Shown here: positions 1 to 5,278 of the stretch, one piece after another
Numbering within the stretch: position 1 is the first letter of the stretch
Layout: every line of letters starts with the position of its first letter
Origin: CAYVIB01 sp964451365
GTDB taxonomy: Bacteria > Pseudomonadota > Gammaproteobacteria > Pseudomonadales > Cellvibrionaceae
Length of the DNA: 7,300 nt
NCBI GenBank assembly: GCA_964451365.1
Contig: CAYVIB010000069.1
Location: forward strand, 1 to 7,300
Direction of reading: 5' to 3'
Made by a program: the position numbers and the translations under genes
Notes under the pieces: generated by a model
Database searches by the model: none
Told to the model about the DNA's origin: nothing
The model's input: only the letters and a program-made list of their open reading frames with translations

Positions 1-423
1 AGTTCGACATCCATTTTCCCGAGCGACAACGTTCCCCTCCGTGTATGGAGCAGCGAATAGAATGCCGGATAGACTACCTGCCAGAATGCCATCAGGGGAA
101 GAGGGCCACTGGTTCGATTCGCTTGATTTCTTTAACTGCTCCACTAACTCGTCTATGCAACAAATAAAGCTGCCGATGCTGCTGAGAATCCATACTAAGT
201 TGCTGTCCTCACCGGATTTTTCCTGCGCATAGTACAGTACGGAACTCACACCATGAACGGCTTTACCGAGATTAATTTGAAGGCGTCTTGCGTATTCGAT
301 TACGTCTTCAAATGGAGGCACAACATGAAAAGTTCCTGAAGCGTCTAAATCAAAACTCTGCAATAGTTTAATCAGTCCCACTAAGGACGGAGGACAAGCG
401 ATTTCGGTGGTGTTTGTTTCCAT
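1..423 (-). CDS. Hypothetical island protein, 5' part only; third gene of a small operon
   Basis: An open frame starts at ATG 423-421 and stays open for 141 codons to the left edge, so the protein is cut off. A GGGGAG ribosome-binding site lies 7 bases before the ATG, and the stop of the upstream gene ends one base before it, so the two are surely co-transcribed and perhaps translationally coupled. The visible protein begins METNTTEIACPPSL and has a TFHVVPPFEDVIEYARRL segment (residues 31-48). Two predicted amphipathic helices follow (about 39-68 and 73-100), with paired cysteines C88 and C89. A Pro/Ser/Gly-rich stretch comes after residue 101. No signal peptide or membrane segment is evident. 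The F-V-x(3)-FED-x(2)-E-x-A pattern followed by a helical hairpin faintly recalls the small DUF3077 proteins of pseudomonads; this is an impression, not a match. AT-rich leucine codons (TTA, CTA) are common, unlike the core genes. Function unknown. Confidence 0.72.
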   Translation of the reverse strand, partial: METNTTEIACPPSLVGLIKLLQSFDLDASGTFHVVPPFEDVIEYARRLQINLGKAVHGVSSVLYYAQEKSGEDSNLVWILSSIGSFICCIDELVEQLKKSSESNQWPSSPDGILAGSLSGILFAAPYTEGNVVARENGCRT

Positions 424-424
424 T

Positions 425-694
425 TTATTTCTCCCCTAGTGATGATTTATTCAGTTGAGCGGTGAGCTTGTTCATATCGCCGCAGATTGATTCGCATACC
501 TGCTCTCCAAGCCGAGAAATACCAGCTATATCCTTCTTGTGATAATGGGCATCTTTGCTTAGCTCCTGAATAGCGGCAAACAAAGAAACGATTCCAGTCA
601 TTTGATAGCAGAGTCTTTCGCTTTCTGTGCTAAAGTCAATTGGCGTAGAAGCGGGTGAATTCTGCTGTAGTGATCTAGCCTCTTGTCCACTCAT
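425..694 (-). CDS. Hypothetical small helical protein (89 aa), second gene of the island operon
   Basis: The ATG at 694-692 is preceded by GGAGG with 7-base spacing and follows the stop of the upstream gene after only 2 bases. The TAA at 427-425 is one base before the next ATG. The 89-residue product has a polar, probably disordered N-terminus (about 1-22) rich in Ser, Gln and Pro. Two amphipathic helices follow, about 24-50 (ending AAIQELSKDAHYH) and 53-83 (DIAGISRLGEQVCESICGDM). Cysteines are at 29, 67 and 71. There is no membrane segment, signal peptide or recognisable catalytic or DNA-binding motif. Its plan (disordered head, two-helix hairpin) resembles both neighbours, so the trio may be diverged paralogues or subunits of one assembly; that is inference. 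I do not recognise the family. The well-placed ribosome site and gene packing make it very likely to be real despite its size. Confidence 0.72.
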   Translation of the reverse strand: MSGQEARSLQQNSPASTPIDFSTESERLCYQMTGIVSLFAAIQELSKDAHYHKKDIAGISRLGEQVCESICGDMNKLTAQLNKSSLGEK

Positions 695-696
695 TG

Positions 697-981
697 TTAT
701 GCCTCCATCCCTTGTTTCGACCGCTCATAAAGAGCCTTAATATCTGCTTCTAGCATGTCCACAAAATGCCGTGCGGCATGGGACATGACTTCGGCATCCG
801 TCGTTTCTGAATCATTGCTACCCTCCAGCAACCGGCTTATTACCGAAAGATGAGATTTCACGTATGACAGATTCATGGAAAATTTGTCAGTGGTATCCGC
901 GATGTCTCTGATGGTGAGGGCACACCTATCGTCAAAGCTCTCTATGGGCGCCTTCATTGATGTAGAATTCGCTACAGCCAT
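697..981 (-). CDS. Hypothetical small helical protein (94 aa), first gene of the island operon
   Basis: The ATG at 981-979 has an AAGGAG ribosome site 6 bases upstream, which fixes this start over the internal Met9. The TAA at 699-697 lies 2 bases before the next gene. The 94-residue product has a short polar N-terminus. A long predicted helix follows (about 20-52, with the segment NLSYVKSHLSVISRLLE), then an acidic Ser/Thr/Asp linker (53-61) and a second helix (62-90, ending in a Lys/Arg/Glu-rich tail). It is strongly amphipathic and could form a helical hairpin or coiled coil; no membrane or secretion signal is visible. It is the first cargo gene after the integrase, 89 bp downstream on the same strand. 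No strong promoter was found in that gap, so it may be partly read through from int. I do not recognise the family and assign no function. Confidence 0.73.
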   Translation of the reverse strand: MAVANSTSMKAPIESFDDRCALTIRDIADTTDKFSMNLSYVKSHLSVISRLLEGSNDSETTDAEVMSHAARHFVDMLEADIKALYERSKQGMEA

Positions 982-1012
982 GGTTGACTCCTTGTAAGTC
1001 AGTTGTTGGTTA

Positions 1013-1075
1013 GGGGGTGGCCCGTGGTTTCTCAGGCCGAACGAGCACCCCCGATTTATTAGCCGATTGGCTAAT
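1013..1075. other. Two inverted repeats in the gap after the integrase gene
   Basis: ATTAGCC (1058-1064) and GGCTAAT (1069-1075) form a perfect 7-bp hairpin with a 4-base loop that overlaps the integrase stop codon. Farther on, GGGGGTG (1013-1019) is complementary to CACCCCC (1046-1052) around a 26-base loop. No T-run follows either on the minus strand, so neither is a convincing intrinsic terminator. They could be weak or Rho-assisted terminators, mRNA-stabilising ends, or an operator ahead of the small-gene operon. The hairpins are directly visible; any role is inference. Confidence 0.4.
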
Positions 1076-2315
1076 TCTGTTTGGCAAAGATGGGAATCAC
1101 CTTGCCGGAATTCTTCAGTTCATCCAGATAGTCCGCCCACCATTGCATCATCTTCTTGCGCTCATCCAGGTATCTAGCGTGGTGGGTATACGCTGCGCGC
1201 ACCCCATTGCGCTCCATGTGGGAAAGCTGTCGTTCGATTGCGTCGGGGTTAAAGCCGGTTTCATTCAGGATACTGGAGGCTGTAGCCCGGAACCCATGAG
1301 GAACAGCCTTGCTCTTGCCGGGGGTGTTGCCGTCATAGCCAAGCTTGAAGATCGCCTTGCGCATGGTGTTATCACTCATACACTCATTGCGTCGACGCTC
1401 GGAAGGGAACACCAAGTCATATTGTCCGGTAATCGGCTGGATCTGCTTCAGCACTTCGATAGCCTGATTGGAAAGCGGGACGATATGATCGGTTTTCATC
1501 TTCATGCGGATGCCGGGAATGCGCCACACCTTCTCTTCGAAGTCGAACTCTTCCCACCGGGCACCACGGAGTTCACCGGGGCGAACAAAGGTATATATAA
1601 GCAGTTGGATTGCCAGTTGCGTGAGTAGCCGGCCTTGCTCGTGGTATTTGTCGAGCAACTTTAGGAATTCCGGTAGCTGTTCACGAGGCAGGGAAGGGCG
1701 ATGGGACTGGGTGCGGCCTTTAAGTACTTCCGCCGTGACGTCACTGACAGGATTGATTTCGATCTTGCCGGTTTGGATGGCGTAGCGATACATGCGGCGG
1801 ATATCCTGCAAAACACGCTGAGCAACATCCAGGGCGCCGCGCTTCTCGATTTTTCGGATCACCGCAATGATGTCTTGAGGTTTGATTTCTGTAATAGGGC
1901 GGACGCCCAGGTCTGAGAAGGTATTGTCTTTCAGTCTTAACCAGACCCGGTGGGCATGATCAGCCGTCCAGGTGCCGCTTTGATGTTCCCACCATTCTTT
2001 TATCGTAGCTTCGAAGGAGATGCCGGAATCAATGATGGCTTGCCGGCGAAGGCGCTTCTTTTCGTAAGAGGGATCTTGTCCATTGCCTAGCGTTTTCTTT
2101 GCTTTAGCCAGGCCCGCTCTTGCTTCCTTTAATGAGACTTTGGGATAGACGCCCAGCGCGAGCGTTTTCTGTTTGCCGGCAAAGCGGTAGTTGTATCGCC
2201 AGCACTTCGTTCCGTTGGCTTTAACCAGCAGACGGAGCCCTTCGCCGTCCGGGAGCCAGTAGTCCTTCTCCTGGATGGGCGCCTGCTTTACTTTGACATC
2301 GGTCAGTTTGGGCAT
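1071..2315 (-). CDS. int: P4-type tyrosine site-specific integrase
   Basis: This cytoplasmic recombinase catalyses insertion and, with a directionality factor, excision of the element at the tRNA-Leu 3' end. At 414 residues it is the usual length for P4-like integrases and looks intact. An N-terminal arm-type DNA-binding domain of the DUF4102 kind spans about 1-90 (PDGEGLRLLVKANG, LGVYPKVSLKEAR). A SAM-like core-binding domain follows (about 100-190), then the catalytic domain (about 210-395). The active-site residues are recognisable: Arg245 in VRPGELR, the beta-hairpin lysine at 272 or 274 (KMKTDHIVPLS), His340 and Arg343 in PHGFR, His366 in LSH, and the nucleophile Tyr376 in VRAAY, followed by the family tail RYLDERKKMMQWWADYL. 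The start MPKLTDVKVK is family-typical, though the ribosome site (GGATAG) is weak. It lies 163 bp from the tRNA and points away from it. The 12-bp repeats upstream may be its own arm or control sites. Confidence 0.96.
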   Translation of the reverse strand: MPKLTDVKVKQAPIQEKDYWLPDGEGLRLLVKANGTKCWRYNYRFAGKQKTLALGVYPKVSLKEARAGLAKAKKTLGNGQDPSYEKKRLRRQAIIDSGISFEATIKEWWEHQSGTWTADHAHRVWLRLKDNTFSDLGVRPITEIKPQDIIAVIRKIEKRGALDVAQRVLQDIRRMYRYAIQTGKIEINPVSDVTAEVLKGRTQSHRPSLPREQLPEFLKLLDKYHEQGRLLTQLAIQLLIYTFVRPGELRGARWEEFDFEEKVWRIPGIRMKMKTDHIVPLSNQAIEVLKQIQPITGQYDLVFPSERRRNECMSDNTMRKAIFKLGYDGNTPGKSKAVPHGFRATASSILNETGFNPDAIERQLSHMERNGVRAAYTHHARYLDERKKMMQWWADYLDELKNSGKVIPIFAKQN

Positions 2316-2316
2316 G

Positions 2317-2387
2317 TGCTGCTATCCGTATGAATTGAATCGCCGATACCAGCAACGATAGCAGCAAAAAAGACCGGATAGCAACGG
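2317..2387. repeat. Cluster of GATAGCAGCA-type repeats upstream of the integrase
   Basis: CGATACCAGCAA (2344-2355) is followed directly by CGATAGCAGCAA (2356-2367), a tandem 12-bp repeat with one mismatch. A third, partial copy is GGATAGCAACGG (2376-2387). An inverted copy, read as CGGATAGCAGCA on the minus strand, occupies 2328-2317 next to the integrase start. The cluster lies between the integrase start and the tRNA 3' end, where P4-like elements carry integrase arm-type, excisionase or repressor sites. The repeats are plainly visible; the binding role is inferred from position. Confidence 0.55.
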
Positions 2388-2410
2388 ACGGTATTAGACT
2401 GTTTTGGAGT

Positions 2411-2445
2411 AAAAAAACAACAAAGGCCGCGATTTTAGCGGCCTT
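2411..2445 (-). terminator. Rho-independent terminator after tRNA-Leu
   Basis: On the minus strand AAGGCCGC (2445-2438) and GCGGCCTT (2430-2423) form a perfect 8-bp, G+C-rich stem around a 7-base loop. TGTTG and a run of seven T (2417-2411) follow. It lies 33 bases past the tRNA 3' end and should end the tRNA transcript before the integrase gene. If integration occurred in the tRNA 3' end, this terminator came with the element rather than from the host. Confidence 0.8.
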
Positions 2446-2478
2446 CAAGACGGGTATGGATTGGGTTGAACTTCAAGA

Positions 2479-2500
2479 TGGTACCAGAGGCCGGACTCGA
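2479..2500 (-). other. Likely attachment-site core in the tRNA-Leu 3' end
   Basis: P4-family integrases usually recombine within the 3' end of a tRNA gene, and the element restores the tRNA sequence. Here the integrase sits directly beyond the 3' end of tRNA-Leu(CAA), so the core should overlap the T-arm and acceptor 3' strand. The exact limits cannot be set because the partner repeat is not in the window. Coordinates are only an indication. Confidence 0.45.
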
Positions 2501-2565
2501 ACCGGCACGCTTTTTACGGCGCGGGATTTTGAATCCCGTGTGTCTACCAATTTCACCACTCTGGC
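2479..2565 (-). tRNA. tRNA-Leu, anticodon CAA
   Basis: The minus strand folds as an 87-nt class II tRNA with encoded CCA. The acceptor GCCAGAG pairs with CTCTGGT, giving a G1-U72 wobble and discriminator A73 typical of leucine tRNAs. The D-loop holds the invariant GG in AAATTGGTAGAC. The anticodon stem CGGGA/TCCCG carries the loop TTCAAAA with CAA in the centre. A long variable arm and a T-arm with GGTTCGAGTCC follow. CAA decodes UUG. It is the integration target of the neighbouring element, and its sequence is intact. A tRNA-Leu placed divergently from queA also occurs in pseudomonads as I recall, so I regard it as a native core gene. It is transcribed from the promoter at 2761-2788 and ended by the terminator at 2411-2445. 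Confidence 0.97.
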
Positions 2566-2753
2566 TTTTTACTTTTACACATATTGAATGTGCGACTGAA
2601 CTTAAAGTCTCTGGGGGCTTGGTTCAAGGCCTTCACCGGCAGGGAAGCCGGTGGAGAGCCCCCAAGGGCAGGTTCACGGCGTGTCTTGAACCAGACACCC
2701 GGAACTCGGAATCTCGCTCAATCTTGAAGCCCGTTTCCCACGGACATCAGGAG
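2566..2753 (-). other. Structured leader of tRNA-Leu, possibly an unrecognised small RNA
   Basis: About 188 nt separate the predicted start of transcription from the tRNA 5' end, long for a tRNA leader, and no gene is visible there. The stretch is rich in pairing: TGGGGGCT (2612-2619) with AGCCCCCA (2657-2664), enclosing CACCGGC/GCCGGTG (2634-2640 / 2647-2653, 6-base loop); GTGTCT/AGACAC (2681-2686 / 2693-2698, 6-base loop); and CACAT/ATGTG (2578-2582 / 2588-2592). The loop at 2687-2692 is complementary to two copies of GGTTCA (2621-2626 and 2671-2676), so long-range or alternative pairing is possible. It could be a processed leader, a stable small RNA transcribed with the tRNA, or a repeat. 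I do not recognise 6S, SRP, tmRNA or RNase P RNA; a CCTTGAACCAAG segment recalls 6S RNA, but the needed closing stem is absent. Confidence 0.42.
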
Positions 2754-2760
2754 AGCGCGG

Positions 2761-2788
2761 ATTATAACAGCGGTTTTGCCGCGGTCAA
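2761..2788 (-). promoter_or_regulatory. Sigma-70 promoter for tRNA-Leu
   Basis: On the minus strand the -35 is TTGACC (2788-2783) and the -10 a perfect TATAAT (2766-2761), with a 16-base spacer. The start of transcription should be near 2754. The stretch after the -10 is CCGCGC, the G+C-rich discriminator typical of stable-RNA promoters under growth-rate (ppGpp) control. It stands back to back with the queA promoter, the two -35 boxes being 17 bp apart. Confidence 0.75.
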
Positions 2789-2805
2789 CAGCAAAACACC
2801 AGACC

Positions 2806-2833
2806 TTGGCATTCGCCGTTCATATCCTTTAAT
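2806..2833 (+). promoter_or_regulatory. Probable sigma-70 promoter of queA-tgt
   Basis: The -35 TTGGCA (2806-2811) and -10 TTTAAT (2828-2833) each match the consensus at five of six positions, with a 16-base spacer. Transcription should begin near 2840, giving an untranslated leader of about 36 nt. No riboswitch-like fold is evident in that short leader. The promoter diverges from the tRNA-Leu promoter. Confidence 0.62.
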
Positions 2834-2875
2834 CTTGCGCCCCTGTCAAACTTTTCAACCAGCCCGTGAGATTTC

Positions 2876-3934
2876 ATGAGACGCCAGGATTTCAGTTACG
2901 ATCTGCCTGATGAATTGATTGCCCGCCATCCGGCCAAGACCCGCACGGCCAGCCGTCTGTTGGTGCTCGATGGCGAGTCGGGGGAAACCGCTCACCGGCA
3001 GTTCGTCGACGTGCTGGACCTGGTGGCGCCTGGTGACCTGATGGTGTTTAACGATACGCGCGTAATTCCGGCGCGTGTGTTCGGGCAGAAGGAAAGCGGC
3101 GGCAAGGTTGAAGTGCTGGTGGAACGTGTGCTCGACCGTCACGTTGTCCTGGCGCATGTGCGGGCGAGCAAAGCGCCACGGGTGAGCACTGCAATTATTC
3201 TTGCGGATGGAACCAGTATTACTGTGACGGCTCGCAAGGAAGACCTGTTCGAGCTGACCTTCCCCGAGGAATCGCCGGCGCTGGTCGTACTGGAAAAAAT
3301 AGGGCACACACCGCTGCCGCCCTACATTGACAGGCCGGACATGGAGACAGATCGCGAGCGTTACCAGACTGTTTACGGTAAACATCCCGGCGCGGTGGCG
3401 GCGCCCACGGCGGGGCTGCACTTCGACGGCATGCTGATGCAAAAACTGAAGGACAAGGGAGTGAAGTTCGGTTTTGTTACCTTGCATGTGGGAGCGGGAA
3501 CATTTCAGCCGGTGCGTGCCGAGGACATCCGCCAGCACAAAATGCACTCGGAGTTGATGGAGGTTTCCGAGGAAGTCTGCAACCTGGTAAAAGAAACAAA
3601 ACAGGCCGGCAAGCGCGTTGTGGCGGTGGGAACCACCAGCGTCCGCTGCCTTGAGACCGCCACTGGCAACGGTGAAATAGCACCTTTCCAGGGCGAGACG
3701 AACATCTTTATTTACCCCAGCTACAAATATAGGACCGTTGACGCGCTTATCACCAACTTCCACTTACCGGAATCGACCCTGCTGATGCTGGTGGCAGCCT
3801 TTGCCGGCTACAAACATACCATGGGCGCCTATCGCGAAGCCGTGGAACAGAAATATCGCTTCTACAGTTACGGCGATGCGATGTTTATTACCCGAAATCC
3901 CGACGCCGACTCCAGCGGCCTGTCACAAAGTTAG
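2876..3934 (+). CDS. queA: S-adenosylmethionine:tRNA ribosyltransferase-isomerase QueA
   Basis: QueA transfers and isomerises the ribosyl part of S-adenosylmethionine onto 7-aminomethyl-7-deazaguanine at tRNA position 34. This gives epoxyqueuosine, the step after Tgt in queuosine synthesis for tRNAs Tyr, His, Asn and Asp. The 352-residue cytoplasmic protein is family length (E. coli about 356) and matches it end to end: DFSYDLP (5-11), PGDLMVFNDTRVIPAR (52-67), GHTPLPPYI (143-151), PGAVAAPTAGLHF (171-183), FVTLHVGAGTFQPV (200-213), TNFHLPESTLLMLV (293-306) and YRFYSYGDAMFI (327-338). ATG 2876 fits the family N-terminus, though its ribosome site (GTGAGA) is weak. tgt starts 14 bp after the stop, so the two form one unit. 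No truncation or missing conserved block is seen. Confidence 0.98.
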   Translation: MRRQDFSYDLPDELIARHPAKTRTASRLLVLDGESGETAHRQFVDVLDLVAPGDLMVFNDTRVIPARVFGQKESGGKVEVLVERVLDRHVVLAHVRASKAPRVSTAIILADGTSITVTARKEDLFELTFPEESPALVVLEKIGHTPLPPYIDRPDMETDRERYQTVYGKHPGAVAAPTAGLHFDGMLMQKLKDKGVKFGFVTLHVGAGTFQPVRAEDIRQHKMHSELMEVSEEVCNLVKETKQAGKRVVAVGTTSVRCLETATGNGEIAPFQGETNIFIYPSYKYRTVDALITNFHLPESTLLMLVAAFAGYKHTMGAYREAVEQKYRFYSYGDAMFITRNPDADSSGLSQS

Positions 3935-3948
3935 CCAGAGGTACCTGA

Positions 3949-5082
3949 ATGAAGTTCACCCTGCACACTTCAGACGGCGCCGCCCGTCGCGGCACACTCC
4001 GGTTTGACCGGGGCGAGGTGCAAACACCCGCGTTTATGCCCGTGGGTACCTATGGCACGGTCAAGGGCATGTTGCCGCGCGATGTCGAGGCTATCGGCGC
4101 GCAGATTATTCTGGGCAATACCTTTCACCTGATGCTCCGGCCGGGGACGGAGGTGATCAAAGCCCACGGTGACCTGCACGATTTTATGCAATGGCAGGGG
4201 CCTATTCTTACCGACTCGGGCGGTTTTCAGGTATTCAGCCTCGGCGATCTGCGGAAAATTACCGAAGAGGGTGTCTCCTTCCGCTCACCCATCGACGGCA
4301 GCCCGGTGTTTCTTGGGCCGGAGCAGGCGATGCGGGTCCAGCGCGACCTGGGGTCGGATATTGTAATGATCTTTGATGAATGCACCCCTTACCCGGCGAC
4401 CGAACAGCAGGCGCGGGAGTCGATGGAATTGTCGATCCGCTGGGCCGGGCGCAGCAAAGAAGCCCAGGGGGACAACCCCGCGGCGCTGTTCGGCATTGTG
4501 CAGGGGGGCATGTTCGAAGGCCTGCGTACCCAATCGCTGAATGCGCTCACGGAAATCGGCTTTGATGGTTACGCCATCGGCGGATTGTCGGTGGGTGAGC
4601 CAAAGGAGGACATGATCCGCATCCTCAACCACCTGGCGCCGATTATGCCGGCGGACAAACCCCGCTATTTGATGGGTGTGGGCAAACCGGAGGATATCGT
4701 CGAAGCCGTGGTGCGCGGCGTGGATATGTTCGATTGCGTCATGCCCACGCGCAATGCGCGCAACGGGCACCTGTTCACTACATCCGGCGTGGTGAGAATC
4801 CGCAACGCCGTGCACCGCCACGATACTGGACCGCTGGACAGAAACTGCGACTGCTATACCTGCCGGCATTTCAGCCGGGCGTATCTTCACCACCTGGACC
4901 GTTGTGGCGAAATTCTCGGCGCCCAGTTGAACACCATCCACAACCTGCGCCACTACCAGATAGTAATGCAGGAATTGCGGGACGCTATTGAAGCCAAGGC
5001 GCTTGCGGATTACGTTGCGGCGTTCTATCAACGGCAGGGGCCAAGGGCCACCATGGAGGATTTATCCGGCGAAGATGGTTGA
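3949..5082 (+). CDS. tgt: Queuine/preQ1 tRNA-guanine transglycosylase Tgt
   Basis: Bacterial Tgt replaces guanine 34 with preQ1 in tRNAs with a GUN anticodon, producing the substrate for QueA. The protein is a zinc-dependent TIM barrel of 377 residues, the usual length (E. coli 375). Visible hallmarks are Asp89 in LTDSGGFQVFSL, the base-recognition motifs GIVQGG (182-187) and GGLSVGEP (211-218), and MGVGKP (242-247). The covalent nucleophile is Asp262 in MFDCVMPTRNAR. The zinc site is Cys300, Cys302, Cys305 and His331. A good ribosome site (AGAGG, 7-base spacing) precedes ATG 3949. It lies 14 bp after queA. In many gammaproteobacteria yajC and secDF follow; here yajC is missing and a 196-bp gap with its own -10 box separates it from secD. 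The sequence looks fully functional. Confidence 0.98.
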   Translation: MKFTLHTSDGAARRGTLRFDRGEVQTPAFMPVGTYGTVKGMLPRDVEAIGAQIILGNTFHLMLRPGTEVIKAHGDLHDFMQWQGPILTDSGGFQVFSLGDLRKITEEGVSFRSPIDGSPVFLGPEQAMRVQRDLGSDIVMIFDECTPYPATEQQARESMELSIRWAGRSKEAQGDNPAALFGIVQGGMFEGLRTQSLNALTEIGFDGYAIGGLSVGEPKEDMIRILNHLAPIMPADKPRYLMGVGKPEDIVEAVVRGVDMFDCVMPTRNARNGHLFTTSGVVRIRNAVHRHDTGPLDRNCDCYTCRHFSRAYLHHLDRCGEILGAQLNTIHNLRHYQIVMQELRDAIEAKALADYVAAFYQRQGPRATMEDLSGEDG

Positions 5083-5127
5083 ATAAGGCCACCCGCGCCC
5101 AAATAACTGTCGCCATTGCCCCAAATA

Positions 5128-5148
5128 AACCGGGTTTCCGGTTATAAT
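5128..5148 (+). promoter_or_regulatory. Candidate secD promoter -10 with overlapping palindrome
   Basis: A perfect TATAAT (5143-5148) followed by the G+C-rich CGCGGCC lies about 130 bp before secD. No good -35 stands at 15-19 bp; the nearest, TTGCCC (5116-5121), is 21 bp away, so activation or an unusual promoter would be needed. AACCGG (5128-5133) and CCGGTT (5138-5143) form a perfect inverted repeat across the spacer that touches the -10. It could be an operator or a stem ending the queA-tgt transcript, but no T-run follows. Confidence 0.42.
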
Positions 5149-5175
5149 CGCGGCCTTTTGAAACTCTGCGGTACC

Positions 5176-5198
5176 AAAAGCGGTGTTTATCGCTTTTT
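5176..5198 (+). terminator. Weak hairpin in the secD leader
   Basis: AAAAGCG (5176-5182) pairs with CGCTTTT (5191-5197) around an 8-base loop, and the T-run extends to 5198. The stem is AT-rich and the T-run is part of it, so it would be a poor terminator. If real, it would either end queA-tgt transcripts or attenuate the secD transcript started near 5155. No short leader peptide with a clear ribosome site was found. Confidence 0.3.
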
Positions 5199-5278
5199 AA
5201 ATAACCAACACAAAAATAGAAAAATGAAAGCCTCGCCCGAAACACCTGTTTTGGAGCAGGGAGACTTTGGACTGAATC

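Larger units (their letters stand above)
1..2478. mobile_element. End of a P4-like integrative element inserted at tRNA-Leu(CAA), other end outside the window
   Basis: A P4-family tyrosine integrase lies just beyond the 3' end of a tRNA-Leu gene and is transcribed away from it on the same strand. This is the standard layout of islands that integrate into tRNA 3' ends. The three small genes beyond the integrase have lower G+C than the queA-tgt-secD side, and their products match no housekeeping family I recognise, as expected for cargo. I see no second copy of the tRNA 3' end in 1-2478, so the distal attachment site should lie off the left edge. The right boundary given here assumes that crossover is within the tRNA 3' end. 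No excisionase, relaxase, phage structural gene or second recombinase is visible, so the type of element (P4-like satellite, genomic island or remnant) is undecided. Confidence 0.72.

Noticed and set aside
41..232. 63-codon plus-strand frame at the left edge
   Set aside because: It lies opposite the partial minus-strand gene, which has a good ribosome site and operon context.
1017..1628. 203-codon plus-strand frame opposite the integrase
   Set aside because: It is a shadow of the integrase catalytic domain, which contains all expected active-site residues on the minus strand.
2479..2565. The G1-U72 acceptor pair as a scar of integration
   Set aside because: Some bacterial leucine tRNAs, as I recall for the E. 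coli UAA isoacceptor, have the same G1-U72 pair, so it need not reflect the insertion.
2566..2753. 6S RNA or SRP RNA between the tRNA promoter and tRNA-Leu
   Set aside because: CCTTGAACCAAG and a GGGGGCTC segment recall parts of these RNAs, but there is no 5'-3' closing rod as in 6S and no GGAAGGAAGCA-type SRP loop.
2466..2879. Plus-strand 137-codon frame with the segment VPEAGLEPARF across the tRNA
   Set aside because: This is the well-known false protein produced by reading the reverse strand of a tRNA-Leu gene. It has no ribosome site and crosses the tRNA and both promoters.
2855..3763. 302-codon minus-strand frame opposite queA
   Set aside because: It has the biased composition of an antisense frame and no family features; QueA occupies the plus strand fully.
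4285..5031. 248-codon minus-strand frame opposite tgt
   Set aside because: It is an antisense shadow of tgt with no start signal.
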